Source of the DNA: Alphaproteobacteria bacterium
Lineage (GTDB): Bacteria > Myxococcota_A > UBA796 > GCA-2862545
Reading direction: 5' to 3'
DNA: 64,000 nucleotides
Assembly: GCA_020632875.1 (NCBI GenBank)
Contig: JACKET010000007.1
Coordinates: 186,001 to 250,000, forward strand
Within the stretch, counting starts at the first letter, position 1. Each line of letters starts with the position of its first letter. A model generated the notes under the pieces. That model ran no database searches, was not told the DNA's origin, and saw only the letters and a program-made list of their open reading frames with translations. A program made the position numbers and the translations under genes. This document shows positions 7,885 to 16,703 of the stretch, in pieces.

Positions 7885-9410
7885 CAGCCGGTGTTCCGCG
7901 CGAGCAGCGACTTCACCCGCGCCGCGAGGATGCGGGGGTTGAAGGGCTTCGTGATGTAGGCGTCGGCGCCCGTCTCGAAGCCCTGCACGACGTGCCGCTC
8001 GGACGTGAGCGACGTGAGGACCAGGATGGGCGTGCGCTTGTAGCGCGGGATGTCGCGGAGGTTCTCGACGAGGCGGTACCCGTCCATGAACGGCATCACG
8101 ATGTCGGTGATGACCATGTCGAAGCGCAGGTCTTTCGCGAGCTCGAGCGCCGTCAGGCCATCCTCGCGCAGGACGGCGTCGAGGCCCGCGCGCTGCAGTG
8201 TGCGGACGACGATCTCGCCCACCGTGTGATCGTCTTCGACGACGAGGACGCGGTGCCGCGGCGGAGCGGCGCTGGCGAGCGGCGTGACGACGGGCATCCC
8301 CGCACCGGCCTGCTCGGCGAGGTCGAGCATGCGCTGTGCGGACGCGATGCTGCGGTCGAACGGCATGCCGAGGACCTCGACCCCGCCGACCGCCACGGTG
8401 GGCGTGATGGGGTCGCCCTTCTGGACGGGGACCCGCAGCGCGGCGACGTGGGCGAGCACGTCCTGGAGCAGGCGCGTCGCGGGGTCGGCCTTCGTGGCGG
8501 GCATCAGGATGGCCATCTCCTGCGCCTGCCACGTGAACACGTGGGCTTTCGGGAGCCCGTGCACGAACGTCTCGGCGACCGTGCGCACCACGCGGGTCGC
8601 GGCGGCTTCGCCCCGCTCGCGGGTGAGGGCGTCGAGGCCCGTGATGCGCGCGAGGGCCACGACGAACGTGGACCGCGTGACCTCGGCCTCGTGCTGGAGC
8701 TTGCGTGCGGCCTTCTTGAGCGCCTGGGCGGGCGGGAGGCCGGTGGCGGGGTCGGTGCCGAGCTCGAGCAGCATGCGGTCGTCGTGGCCCATGAGCGTGG
8801 CGAGGCAGGCGGCGAGGTGCGCGTCGGAGCACGGCTTCACGAAGAACTCGCTGGCCCCGAGCGCGAGGCACTCGGCGCGGAGCTGGGAGCTGCCGCGGTT
8901 GCAGAGCACGACGAGCGGGGCGTACTTCAGCGTGGGGTCGGCGCGGACGCGGCCGATGAGGACCCGCCCCTCTTCGGTGTCGCCGGACAGATCGAGCACG
9001 ATGCCGGCCACGGGCTCTTTCTGGAGGACCGCCCATGCGTGCTGGGCCGCGTCGCTCTCGTAGAGGCGGTCGGCGAGCCCGGCCAGGGCGCGGGCGAGGG
9101 TGCTGCGCTCGGCCGGATCGGCGGCGACGACGAGCACGGCGCCCGGCTGGCGCTGCGGCTTGAACAGCTCGCGGCGGAGCTCGTTCAGCAGCAGCTCGAC
9201 CGAGGCGTCGAGCTCGCGGGTGGAGGCGACCTGGACCTCTTCGGCGAGCTCGGCGAGGTCGGTCATGCCCTGGGACGCCGCGTGATCGCGGACAGACCGC
9301 GCGATCCGCTGGAGGGCGGCCAGGCCCTGCGGATCCTCGTTCTCGAAGAGCTCGCGGGACGATTTCAACGCGTCGAGGGCGATGGCGAGCGTGGCGCGGT
9401 CGAGAGACAT
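7884..9410 (-). CDS. Two-receiver regulator with degenerate GGDEF domain
   Basis: A 508-residue soluble signalling protein. An N-terminal helical region (1-85) resembles an HPt-like bundle but I see no clear phospho-His. A receiver-like domain (about 90-215) keeps an Asp in GIVLDLSGD and a Lys in FFVKPCS. A GGDEF-type fold (about 220-370) has WQAQEMA in place of RYGGDEFA, so cyclic-di-GMP synthesis is unlikely. A C-terminal receiver (about 385-505) is complete, with the acidic pair VVEDD, phosphoacceptor Asp in VITDIVMPFMDG, a Thr in LVLTSL and Lys in YITKPFNP. A GGAGG ribosome site lies 5 nt before the ATG. There is no DNA-binding output. Confidence 0.85.
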   Translation of the reverse strand: MSLDRATLAIALDALKSSRELFENEDPQGLAALQRIARSVRDHAASQGMTDLAELAEEVQVASTRELDASVELLLNELRRELFKPQRQPGAVLVVAADPAERSTLARALAGLADRLYESDAAQHAWAVLQKEPVAGIVLDLSGDTEEGRVLIGRVRADPTLKYAPLVVLCNRGSSQLRAECLALGASEFFVKPCSDAHLAACLATLMGHDDRMLLELGTDPATGLPPAQALKKAARKLQHEAEVTRSTFVVALARITGLDALTRERGEAAATRVVRTVAETFVHGLPKAHVFTWQAQEMAILMPATKADPATRLLQDVLAHVAALRVPVQKGDPITPTVAVGGVEVLGMPFDRSIASAQRMLDLAEQAGAGMPVVTPLASAAPPRHRVLVVEDDHTVGEIVVRTLQRAGLDAVLREDGLTALELAKDLRFDMVITDIVMPFMDGYRLVENLRDIPRYKRTPILVLTSLTSERHVVQGFETGADAYITKPFNPRILAARVKSLLARNTG

Positions 9411-9419
9411 CGGCGCCTC

Positions 9420-10226
9420 CTAACCCCAGGTGCGCACGGCAACCCCTGTGATTTCCATGGAGACGTACAGCGTCGCGTGGAGGATGGCGGCGGGCCAGCA
9501 CGACCGCGCCCACACGCAGAAGGCGCCCAGCACGAGCCCGCCGACGATGGACGCCGCCATCTCGAGCTCGGGCTTCGTGAAGTGGAGGACGAAGAACGGC
9601 AGCGCCTGCAGGGCCACCGCGCCCGCATCGGACAGCGAGCGGCGGGCCCCGAACAGCATCGTGCCGCGCCAGAGCGCCTCCCAGCACAGCATGTAGACGA
9701 CCATCGCGAGCTCCCAGCCCACGAGTGCCGCGGTGTCGTGCCGCGCGGGCCCGTAGACGGGGTAGAAGCCGACGAGCTCGGGCGACAGCGCCGCGCCGAG
9801 CCACACGAGCAGCGCGGCCCCTCCCATGCCGAGGACCGTGATGGGCGCCCAGCGGCGCCACTCGCCGGGGCCGAGCCCGAAGTCGCGAGGGGTGAGGCCT
9901 GCATGGCGGAACACGAGCGCCGCGGAGCCGGTCGCCAGCGCGCCGGCCGCGAGCAGCTCGGGCTTCCAGGCCTGCCAGGCGCCGTGGTTCGACATCCACA
10001 GCGTCAGCAGGCCCACGGCGACGAGCCAACCCGCAGCGAGGCGGCGCGCGGACCCGAACACCAGGGCCACGCTCGCGAGCGGCCACGCGACGTAGGCGAG
10101 CATCGCGAAGCCGGGGATGGCGAGGGGGTCGGCGTGCGGGATGTGTTTGGCGTGGAGCTGCATCGGCCAGGAGAGCACCGTCACGAGCGCGAACAGCCGC
10201 CACTCCGGGAGGGTGGGGGCCTTCAT
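9420..10226 (-). CDS. CPBP-family (Abi/CAAX-type) intramembrane protease
   Basis: A 268-residue polytopic protein with about seven or eight hydrophobic spans. The CPBP signature appears as CWEALWRG near residue 180 (the E-x3-R glutamic/arginine motif), then FFVLHFTKPELE and ILHATLYVSM, which supply the family's two His. CPBP enzymes cleave prenylated or lipid-anchored peptides within membranes. In Myxococcota a CPBP branch (myxosortase) processes MYXO-CTERM proteins, and this window encodes two such substrates, but membership in that branch is not shown. Its ATG overlaps the coaC stop (ATGA). Confidence 0.85.
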   Translation of the reverse strand: MKAPTLPEWRLFALVTVLSWPMQLHAKHIPHADPLAIPGFAMLAYVAWPLASVALVFGSARRLAAGWLVAVGLLTLWMSNHGAWQAWKPELLAAGALATGSAALVFRHAGLTPRDFGLGPGEWRRWAPITVLGMGGAALLVWLGAALSPELVGFYPVYGPARHDTAALVGWELAMVVYMLCWEALWRGTMLFGARRSLSDAGAVALQALPFFVLHFTKPELEMAASIVGGLVLGAFCVWARSCWPAAILHATLYVSMEITGVAVRTWG

Positions 10227-10771
10227 CGATGGGCGTCGATCGCGGCGACGATGGTGTCGACCTCGGCGAGCCCTCCGATGCCCACGTCGCCGCACGCCAG
10301 GCGCTTGTGGGTCGGTGCGACGATCGCGTGCCGCCCGAGCTCTTCGAGCCAGCGCAGGTTGCGGACGACGACGGGCTGCTCCCACATCGCGGTGTTCATC
10401 GCGGGGCACAGGATGCTGGGCGTGCCGGCGGGGAGCGCCATCCACACCGTGGACAGCGCGTCGTCCGCGAGGCCGACTGCGAGTCGCGCGAGGGTGTTGG
10501 CGGTCATCGGCGCGAGGACCGCGACCTGGGCCCACTTCGCCCAGCTGATGTGCTCGATGGCGCTCGCGCCGTCGGAGCCGTGCCCGGTGGCCAGCGCGTC
10601 GACGAGCACGGGGTGCCCGGACAAGGCCTCGAACGTGAGGGGACCGACGAATCGCGTCGCGGAGGGCGTCATGACCACGCGCACCTCGTCGCCCTGCTTC
10701 ACCAGGCGGCTGGTCAGATCGGCGGCCTTGTAGGCGGCGATGCCGCCGGAGACTCCGAGGAGCACGCGCAT
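10223..10771 (-). CDS. coaC: Phosphopantothenoylcysteine decarboxylase-type flavoprotein (CoaC domain only)
   Basis: This 182-residue HFCD-family FMN flavoprotein decarboxylates 4'-phosphopantothenoylcysteine in coenzyme A synthesis. The N-terminus LLGVSGGIAAYKAADL binds FMN; the catalytic His lies in IEHISWAKWA near residue 74; PAMNTAMW is the PxMNxxMW motif; RLACGDVGIGG carries the flap Cys. In most bacteria CoaC is fused to CoaB; here the gene ends after the CoaC domain and overlaps a CPBP protease gene, so CoaB must be encoded elsewhere or this is a related HFCD decarboxylase. It is divergent from the rhodanese gene across 64 bp. Confidence 0.85.
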   Translation of the reverse strand: MRVLLGVSGGIAAYKAADLTSRLVKQGDEVRVVMTPSATRFVGPLTFEALSGHPVLVDALATGHGSDGASAIEHISWAKWAQVAVLAPMTANTLARLAVGLADDALSTVWMALPAGTPSILCPAMNTAMWEQPVVVRNLRWLEELGRHAIVAPTHKRLACGDVGIGGLAEVDTIVAAIDAHR

Positions 10772-10835
10772 GGGGATGACTCCGGGTGTCGGATCAAGCT
10801 AATGGCTTCCATCGTCAGGGTCCCATGGAGGTCTC

Positions 10836-11168
10836 GTGAGCCAGCCGTACCAGCCGATCACCGTCGAAGAGCTCGAGCGCCGCCGCGCGGCGGGGTGGGA
10901 GCCCTTCGTCCTCGATGTCCGCGGGCCCGGAGAGGCCGCGGTGGCGTCGCTGTCGTTCACCGACCGGCTCGAGCCGCACGTCTCGGTCACGCGGATCGCG
11001 GGCGAGCTCCCGACGGATCGCGACATCGTCGTGTACTGCCGGTCGGGCGGGCGAAGCGCGATGGCGTGCATGATGCTCGCGCAGATGGGTGTGCGGAACC
11101 TGTACAACCTCGAGGGTGGGATCAACGCGTGGGCGATGCAGATCGACCCGTCCCTCCAGATCTACTGA
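10836..11168 (+). CDS. Rhodanese-like sulfurtransferase domain protein
   Basis: A 110-residue single-domain rhodanese. The active-site loop is VYCRSGGRSAMA with the catalytic Cys near residue 69, and FVLDVRGPGEA and YNLEGGINAWA are the conserved flanking motifs. Such proteins carry persulfide sulfur. The start is a GTG preceded by GGAGG five bases upstream. It is followed immediately by a repeat island. The substrate is unknown. Confidence 0.92.
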   Translation: MSQPYQPITVEELERRRAAGWEPFVLDVRGPGEAAVASLSFTDRLEPHVSVTRIAGELPTDRDIVVYCRSGGRSAMACMMLAQMGVRNLYNLEGGINAWAMQIDPSLQIY

Positions 11169-11180
11169 CCCTCCCGAACA

Positions 11181-11226
11181 CCCGTTCCCGTTCCCGTTCC
11201 CGTTCCCCTTCCCGTTCCCGTTCCCG
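11181..11226. repeat. CCCGTT hexanucleotide microsatellite
   Basis: About 7.7 tandem copies of CCCGTT, one of them changed to CCCCTT, begin 12 bp after the rhodanese stop codon. Confidence 0.9.
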
Positions 11227-11250
11227 AGGGCGCTTCGAGAGGTCGAGCCG

Positions 11251-11387
11251 GATCCGGCCTCACGCAGATGACGCAGAAGGACGCAGATGACGCAGAAGGA
11301 GCGGCATCGGCGGGGCCTGAGGTGCAGATGCCCCGGTCGCCGAGGGGGCCTGGGGACGGATCGGGAGCGGAGCTCACCAGAGCAGGC
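11251..11387 (+). repeat. A-unit dispersed repeat, copy 1
   Basis: The unit begins GATCCG, then has CTCACGCAGATG and tandem 9/10-mers of the form ACGCAGATG and ACGCAGAAGG (11262-11299). A GC-rich body follows, ending in CTCACCAGAGCAGGC. Copies 2 and 3 follow at about 190-245 bp spacing. Confidence 0.85.
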
Positions 11388-11494
11388 TGGCCGCGTCTCC
11401 AACCCGCTGGGATCGCGGTCGGCATTCCGGAAGGGCGGACTGGCGGTTCGGCGTGGTCGACTCTCCCGACGACGGAGATCGGGAGGTCGAGCGG

Positions 11495-11630
11495 GATCCG
11501 TCTCACGCAGATGACGCAGAAGGGCGCAGATGACGCAGAAGGAGCGGCATCGGCGGGGCTTGAGGTGCAGATGCCCCGGTCGCCGAGGGGGCCTGGGGAC
11601 GGACCGGGAACGAAGCTCACCAGAGCAGGC
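11495..11630 (+). repeat. A-unit dispersed repeat, copy 2
   Basis: Near-identical to copy 1, with the 9/10-mer tetrad at 11505-11542 and the CACCAGAGCAGGC end at 11618-11630. Confidence 0.85.
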
Positions 11631-11682
11631 GAGCCGCCCGGCCAACCGAGGCTCCCGGCGACGGAGCTTCGCGCTCGAGCGG

Positions 11683-11818
11683 GATCCGTCTCTCGCAGAT
11701 GACGCAGAAGGACGCAGATGACGCAGAGGGAGCGGCGTGGGCGGGGCGTGAGGTACGGATGCCCCGGTCATCGAGGGGGCCTTGGGACGGACGGGATGCG
11801 GGTCTCACCAGAGCAGGC
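11683..11818 (+). repeat. A-unit dispersed repeat, copy 3
   Basis: A slightly diverged A unit (TCTCGCAGATG at its start, tetrad 11693-11730) that runs directly into the first B unit. Confidence 0.85.
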
Positions 11819-12048
11819 CGTCCTCTACGACGAGCCGCGATCCCGCGGCCGACACCCGCGACGGTGCCGTCTCCCGACAGCCCCATCGGTCCGGACAGGC
11901 ACGTCCGCAGGGTCCGGTTCCCCACCGCCCTGCCACACCGCTGGCGCCTCCCGGGGAACCGGATCCTGGGACTGCCGGGTCTACGAACCGCAAGGCCGCC
12001 ATAGGCGAGCCGCGCAGCGCGCTCCGCGCGCGGAGTAATGGGTAGACC
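11819..12048 (+). repeat. B-unit dispersed repeat, copy 1
   Basis: The unit opens with CTCTACGACGAGCCG and has a central GGACAGGCACGTCCGCAGGG. It ends with AACCGCAAGGCCGCCATAGG, a CTCCGCGCGCGGAG palindrome and TAATGGGTAGACC. Confidence 0.85.
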
Positions 12049-12412
12049 GGACGCTCGCACCCGCCGTCCCCGTTCTCTACGACGAGCCGGGATACCGTGG
12101 CCGACACCCGCGACGCCTTCGTCTACGACGAGCCGGAATTCGGCTTCGAGCGGCCCATCGCGCACGCGCACGCGCACGCGCACCGCCTGCGGCTGGGCAC
12201 GGGTCGGGCCTCGAGCGCCCTGGCGATCCGTGGCTCTCCTGACCTCCTCGATCGCGACAGGCAGAGCCCGAAGGGTCCGGTTTCCCCGCGCCTCATCACG
12301 ACGCCCGCCCCTCCCGGGAAACCGGATCCTGGGACTGCCGGGTCTATCGACCCGCAAGGCCGCCATAGGCGAGCCGCGCAGCGCGCTCCGCGCGCGGAGT
12401 AATGGGTAGACC
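12049..12412 (+). repeat. B-unit dispersed repeat, copy 2 (with insertion)
   Basis: Same ends as copy 1. The middle is longer because of an unrelated stretch at about 12120-12240 that includes a CACGCG run (12160-12184). Confidence 0.8.
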
Positions 12413-12657
12413 GGACGCTCACACCCGCCATCCCCGTCCTCTACGACGAGCCGGGATCCCGCGGCCCACACCCGCAACTCCGTCGTCTCCCGACCGCCCC
12501 ATCGATCCCGACAGGCACGTCCGCAGGGTCCGGTTCCCCCTCGCCACGCCACAGAAGCTCGAAGCCCCGGGGGAACCGGATCCTGGGACTGCCGTGTCTA
12601 CGAACCGCAAGGCCGCATAGTCGAGCCGCTTGCGCGCGTAGCAAAGGGTAGACCGGA
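12413..12657 (+). repeat. B-unit dispersed repeat, copy 3, abutting a stop codon
   Basis: This copy ends in the variant GCTTGCGCGCGTAGCAAAGG then GTAGACCGGA. Its last base touches the TAG of the minus-strand esterase gene. Confidence 0.8.
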
Positions 12658-14550
12658 CTAGATCTCGTCCTGGTCGTAGTCGAGCGCGATGACGGGCGAG
12701 CCCTCGGAGCCGCTGAGCAGGTACCGCGCGTACATCCCCGCGGCCGCGGGCTCTTCGAAGACCACGAAGTGCGTGCCATCGGTCCACTGGGAGAACGCGG
12801 CCGTGATGGGGCCGTCGTAGCCGAGCGCGTTCTGGGCCGTGAAAGGCGGGGAGTAGTTCAGCCCGCGCAGCTCGAGGCCCTGGGCGGACGTGGCCAGCGG
12901 GTAGATCGGGGGGACGCGCCCCGCGACGGCCATCGCGATGGCCGAGCGGTACGGCGTGTTCGCGTCTTCGGTGCCGGACGTCATCAGCACGCTGGACGGC
13001 GTGTGGCCCGGGTAGTCGAGGGGCTGGGAGTACCAGTAGGGCGCGTAGTTCACCATGTCGCTGCGCTCGACGAGCATCTGCACGAGCTGGAGGACCGGGT
13101 GCAGCTCGTAGACCTCTTCGCCCGCCTCGAAGTCGGCGAGGCTCTGCACGAGCTGGGCGAAGTCGACGATGTCCTTCCGCTCGACGATGGTGATGCTCAA
13201 CACGCCGCCGGAGCCGGAGATCAGCGTCGCCTTCACGTCGCCCGCCCAGAACGCCGCGGCGATGGCGCCGGTCTGGCCGCCCTGGCTGTGGCCGAAGAAC
13301 GTGATTCGGTCGGGGTCGAGGCGGATCTCGCGGCCCTCGGGGGTGGTCATCGCGGTCTGGCGGCGGGCCAGGGCACGCGCGAGGTACAGCGCGTCGGCGG
13401 CGCCCTGGCGGAAGTTCGTGGTGCCGGACGCCGGGTTCAGGATGTTGTAGTTCGCGAGGTCGCTGCCCTCGGAGTCGCCGGCGCGCGGCCCGTGCAGCGG
13501 CTGGTCGATGCCGAGCCCCACGAACCCCGTGTCGGCGAAGACCCGGCCGGCCTCGAGCATGCGGTCGCTGTTGCAGAACCCGCGATAATCGCCGCCGGTG
13601 CCGTGCTGGTAGATGACCACGGGCCACCCGCCCTCGGGCGCGTGGATGTAGTCGCGGGGCGCGCAGACGGCGAGGCGGAGGTCGTCCCAGCTGGCGATGA
13701 TCGGGTCGCCGCTCGCGTCGAAGCGGAACTCGCCGCCCTCGGTGAGGAACGGCCGGATGCCGTGGGTGAAGACGGGGGACGGGTAGTGCGTGCGGAACGC
13801 CACCATGTCTTCGTAGGTGCGGAGGAACTCGAGCGGCCGGTCGAGGTCGGGCGGCGCGAGCCGGGACTGCACGAAGCGCGCGATCCGCGCCATCTCGTCG
13901 AGCGGGTCGAAGGTCGTGAACACCGTGCCGACGGCGATGTCGTCGCGCCGGATGCCGAGCAGGGGGAGCGCGTCTTCGACCTCGGCCCAGGCGTCGTGGC
14001 GCGGGTGGCCCTCGTCGAACACCCGGCGGAACGCGGGGTTCGGCGCGAAGGCGTCGGTGGTGAGCAGCAACGCGTATTTCGTGCTCGGGCGCAGGGGGAA
14101 GCCCGCGACCGGCGCCACCGTGAACAGCCCTTCCGGCTGGTACGCCGTGACGATGTCGGACGCGTGCCACCGGACGGGGAACCGCTCGCCGAAGTACGGG
14201 CTGCGCGGGTCGACGTCGACCAGCACGATGCTCGAGCCGGCCCGCGTGCTCTCGCCGGGGCCGGGGAGCAGGGCCGGATCGACGGGACCATCGAGGCGCA
14301 GGTAGATGGCGGAGTTGTTGCCGAAGCCCACCTGCTGCTCGCCGAACGCGATGTAGTCCTCGACCAGCCCGTTGGGACCAGGCACGGGGAGCCCCGTGAA
14401 GTCGAGCGTGCCGTCGGGACGCGTGCGGAAGTCGTCGGGCCACGGCGCGTCGAACAGCCCGGCGTCGGTCTGCCACATGGGCATCGGCCGGTCGCCGGGC
14501 GCGGGTGCGGCACAGGCGGCGAGGAACAGCATCGGGGCGAGGCGGATCAC
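12658..14550 (-). CDS. Lipoprotein alpha/beta-hydrolase (bacterial lipase-like)
   Basis: A 630-residue secreted lipoprotein; MIRLAPMLFLAAC is the signal with the lipid-modified Cys at 13. A nucleophile elbow GHSQGGQTG lies near residue 420 in an alpha/beta-hydrolase fold, preceded by VIYQHGTGGDYRG, a plausible oxyanion-hole loop. The N-terminal half, with WPDDFRTRPDG near residue 36, resembles the N-terminal domain of bacterial virulence-factor lipases. Ester hydrolysis at the cell surface is likely; the substrate is unknown. It is divergent from purC across 72 bp and flanked 3' by repeat island 1. Confidence 0.8.
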   Translation of the reverse strand: MIRLAPMLFLAACAAPAPGDRPMPMWQTDAGLFDAPWPDDFRTRPDGTLDFTGLPVPGPNGLVEDYIAFGEQQVGFGNNSAIYLRLDGPVDPALLPGPGESTRAGSSIVLVDVDPRSPYFGERFPVRWHASDIVTAYQPEGLFTVAPVAGFPLRPSTKYALLLTTDAFAPNPAFRRVFDEGHPRHDAWAEVEDALPLLGIRRDDIAVGTVFTTFDPLDEMARIARFVQSRLAPPDLDRPLEFLRTYEDMVAFRTHYPSPVFTHGIRPFLTEGGEFRFDASGDPIIASWDDLRLAVCAPRDYIHAPEGGWPVVIYQHGTGGDYRGFCNSDRMLEAGRVFADTGFVGLGIDQPLHGPRAGDSEGSDLANYNILNPASGTTNFRQGAADALYLARALARRQTAMTTPEGREIRLDPDRITFFGHSQGGQTGAIAAAFWAGDVKATLISGSGGVLSITIVERKDIVDFAQLVQSLADFEAGEEVYELHPVLQLVQMLVERSDMVNYAPYWYSQPLDYPGHTPSSVLMTSGTEDANTPYRSAIAMAVAGRVPPIYPLATSAQGLELRGLNYSPPFTAQNALGYDGPITAAFSQWTDGTHFVVFEEPAAAGMYARYLLSGSEGSPVIALDYDQDEI

Positions 14551-14622
14551 CTGCTTTCTCTAGCGTCCCGGGGGGCCGCTGTCGCGGCCACCGGATACGG
14601 GGCGCAGCCTGCTGGAGGCGTG

Positions 14623-15330
14623 ATGAAGCGCGGCGAGCTCCTGTACGAAGGCAAGTCCAAGGCGGTCTTCGCGACCGACGATGCGAACCGGGTGATCGTC
14701 CGGTTCAAAGACGACGCGACCGCGTTCAACGGCGTGAAGAAGGCGTCCATCGAGGGCAAGGGGCACATCAACTGCGCCATCAGCGCCCACCTGTTCGAGC
14801 TCTGCGCCGAGCAGGGCATCGATCACCACATGGTCGAGCGCCTGTCAGACACCGAGATGCTCTGCGAGAAGGTCGAGATCGTCCCGGTCGAGGTCATCGT
14901 GCGCAACGTCGTCGCCGGCTCCTTCGCGAAGCGCTACGGCCTCGACGAGGGCGAGATGCTCGCGTTCCCGCTCATCGAGTGGTTCTACAAGAGCGACGCC
15001 CTGAACGACCCGCTGATGGGCGAAGACGTGGCGGTGGTCCTCGGCTGGGCGAAGAAGTGGGAGCTCGCGTTCATGCGCGAGTCGGCGCTCGAGGTGAACC
15101 AGGTCCTGCTCGACTTCTACGCGGCGCACGGCATCGACCTCGTCGACATGAAGCTCGAGTACGGCCGCACCGCCGATGGTCGCCTGATCCTCGCCGACGA
15201 GCTGACGCCCGACGGCAGCCGCCTCTGGGACAGCGAGACGGGCCAGAAGCTCGACAAGGACGTGTTCCGCCGCGACCTCGCCGACCTCGGCGCCACGTAC
15301 CGGGAGCTGTACGAACGCGTCATGGGCTAG
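14623..15330 (+). CDS. purC: Phosphoribosylaminoimidazole-succinocarboxamide synthase
   Basis: A 235-residue SAICAR synthetase that joins aspartate to CAIR in purine synthesis. It shows LLYEGKSKAVF (ATP loop), FKDDATAFNGVKK, VEVIVRNVVAGSF, and the signature LVDMKLEYGR followed by LADELTPDGSRLWD. Length fits the bacterial family. The ATG at 14623 is preceded by GGAGG at 14614-14618. purL is 2 kb downstream on the other strand, but purC itself is a single gene between a divergent esterase and repeat island 2. Confidence 0.97.
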   Translation: MKRGELLYEGKSKAVFATDDANRVIVRFKDDATAFNGVKKASIEGKGHINCAISAHLFELCAEQGIDHHMVERLSDTEMLCEKVEIVPVEVIVRNVVAGSFAKRYGLDEGEMLAFPLIEWFYKSDALNDPLMGEDVAVVLGWAKKWELAFMRESALEVNQVLLDFYAAHGIDLVDMKLEYGRTADGRLILADELTPDGSRLWDSETGQKLDKDVFRRDLADLGATYRELYERVMG

Positions 15331-15342
15331 GGAGCCCCCCGC

Positions 15343-15587
15343 CCCTTTGCTTCGCGCGCAAGCGCGCTGCGCGGCTCGCCTATGGCGGTCTTGCGGTTCG
15401 TAGACACGGCAGTCCCAGGATCCGATTCCCCGGGAGGGGCCAGCGGTGTGGCGGGGCGGTGGGGAACCGGACCCTGCGGACGTGCCTGTCCGGACCGGCG
15501 GGGCGGTCGGGAGACGGCGGTGTCGCGGGTGTGGGCCGCGGGATCCCGGCTCGTCGTAGAGGACGGGGACCGCGGGTGTGAGCGTCC
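15343..15587 (-). repeat. B-unit dispersed repeat, inverted copy 1
   Basis: It starts 12 bp after the purC stop with CCCTTTGCTTCGCGCGCAAG and continues as the reverse complement of the island 1 B unit. Confidence 0.85.
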
Positions 15588-15839
15588 GGTCTACCATTAC
15601 TCCGCGCGCGGAGCGCGCTGCGCGGCTCGCCTATGGCGGCCTTGCGGTTCGTAGACACGGCAGTCCCAGGATCCGGTTCCCCGGGGGCTTCGAGCCTCCT
15701 TGGGGCGGCGAGGGGGAACCGGACCCTGCGGACGTGCCTGTCCGGACCGATGGGGCTGTCGGGAGACCGCGGTGTCGCGGGTGTGGGCCGCGGGATCCCG
15801 GCTCGTCGTAGAGGACGGGGACCGCGGGTGTGAGCGTCC
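15588..15839 (-). repeat. B-unit dispersed repeat, inverted copy 2
   Basis: It begins GGTCTACCATTACTCCGCGC and is about 250 bp long, in tandem with the previous copy. Confidence 0.85.
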
Positions 15840-16068
15840 GGTCTACCATTACTCCGCGCGCGGAGCGCGCTGCGCGGCTCGCCTATGGCGGCCTTGCGGT
15901 TCGTAGACACGGCAGTCCCAGGATCCGGTTCCCCGGGAGGGGCCAGCGGTGTGGCGGGGCGGTGGGGAACCGGACCCTGCGGACGTGCCTGTCCGGACCG
16001 GCGGGACTGTCGGGAGACGGCGGTGTCGCGGGTGTGGGCCGCGGGATCCCGGCTCGTCGTAGAGGACG
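15840..16068 (-). repeat. B-unit dispersed repeat, inverted copy 3
   Basis: Third tandem inverted B unit. Its distal half is included in the exact 247-bp duplication. Confidence 0.85.
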
Positions 16069-16445
16069 GCCTGCTCTGGTGAGTTGCGTTCCCGGTCCGT
16101 CCCCAGGCCCCCTCGGCGACCGGGGCATCCACACCTCACGCCCCGCCCGCGCCGCTCCCTCTGCGTCATCTGCGTCATCTGCGTCCTTCTGCGTCATCTG
16201 GCGGGGCGGTGGGGAACCGGACCCTGCGGACGTGCCTGTCCGGACCGGCGGGACTGTCGGGAGACGGCGGTGTCGCGGGTGTGGGCCGCGGGATCCCGGC
16301 TCGTCGTAGAGGACGGCCTGCTCTGGTGAGTTGCGTTCCCGGTCCGTCCCCAGGCCCCCTCGGCGACCGGGGCATCCACACCTCACGCCCCGCCCGCGCC
16401 GCTCCCTCTGCGTCATCTGCGTCATCTGCGTCCTTCTGCGTCATC
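15952..16445. repeat. Exact 247-bp tandem duplication
   Basis: Positions 15952-16198 and 16199-16445 read identically base for base. The unit joins the distal part of an inverted B unit to a whole inverted A unit, so the duplication postdates assembly of the mosaic. Confidence 0.9.
16069..16199 (-). repeat. A-unit dispersed repeat, inverted copy 1
   Basis: It begins GCCTGCTCTGGTGAG and ends in the CTGCGTCATCTGCGTC array (16160-16200). Confidence 0.85.
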
Positions 16446-16460
16446 TGCGTGAGACAGATC
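16316..16460 (-). repeat. A-unit dispersed repeat, inverted copy 2
   Basis: It is part of the second copy of the 247-bp duplication. It continues through the full CTGCGTCATCTGCGTC array to GTGAGACAGATCCCG. Confidence 0.85.
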
Positions 16461-16566
16461 CCGCTCGAGCTCCCGATCCCCGTGGTCGGGAGCATCGACC
16501 AAGCCGAACCGCCACCTCCCTTCCCAGGTGCCGACCGCGGGATCCGGCGCATGGGACACACGGCCG

Positions 16567-16703
16567 GCCTGCTCTGGTGAGCTTCGTTGCCGGTCCGTCC
16601 CCAGGCCCCCTCGGTGACCGGGGCATCCGCACTCACGCCCCGCCCGCGCCGCTCCCTCTGCGTCATCTGCGTCCTTCTGCGTCATCTGCGTGAGACAGAT
16701 CCC
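16567..16703 (-). repeat. A-unit dispersed repeat, inverted copy 3
   Basis: Starts GCCTGCTCTGGTGAGCTTCG and ends GTGAGACAGATCCCG, about 60 bp from the stop of the next gene. It has one fewer 9-mer than copy 2. Confidence 0.85.

Larger units (their letters stand above)
11169..12657. repeat. Repeat island 1 between convergent genes (1.49 kb, no gene)
   Basis: This stretch lies between the stops of the rhodanese gene and the lipoprotein esterase gene. It contains a CCCGTT microsatellite, three A units and three tandem B units, all in plus orientation. Open frames inside it repeat the same Arg/Gly/Pro-rich strings in every copy and look non-coding. I see no transposase, tRNA or promoter signature. 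Confidence 0.85.

Noticed and set aside
11287..12620. Open frames inside repeat islands encoding recurring Arg/Gly/Pro strings
   Set aside because: The same peptides recur in every repeat copy and in several frames, with no start context or family match; best explained as non-coding repeats.
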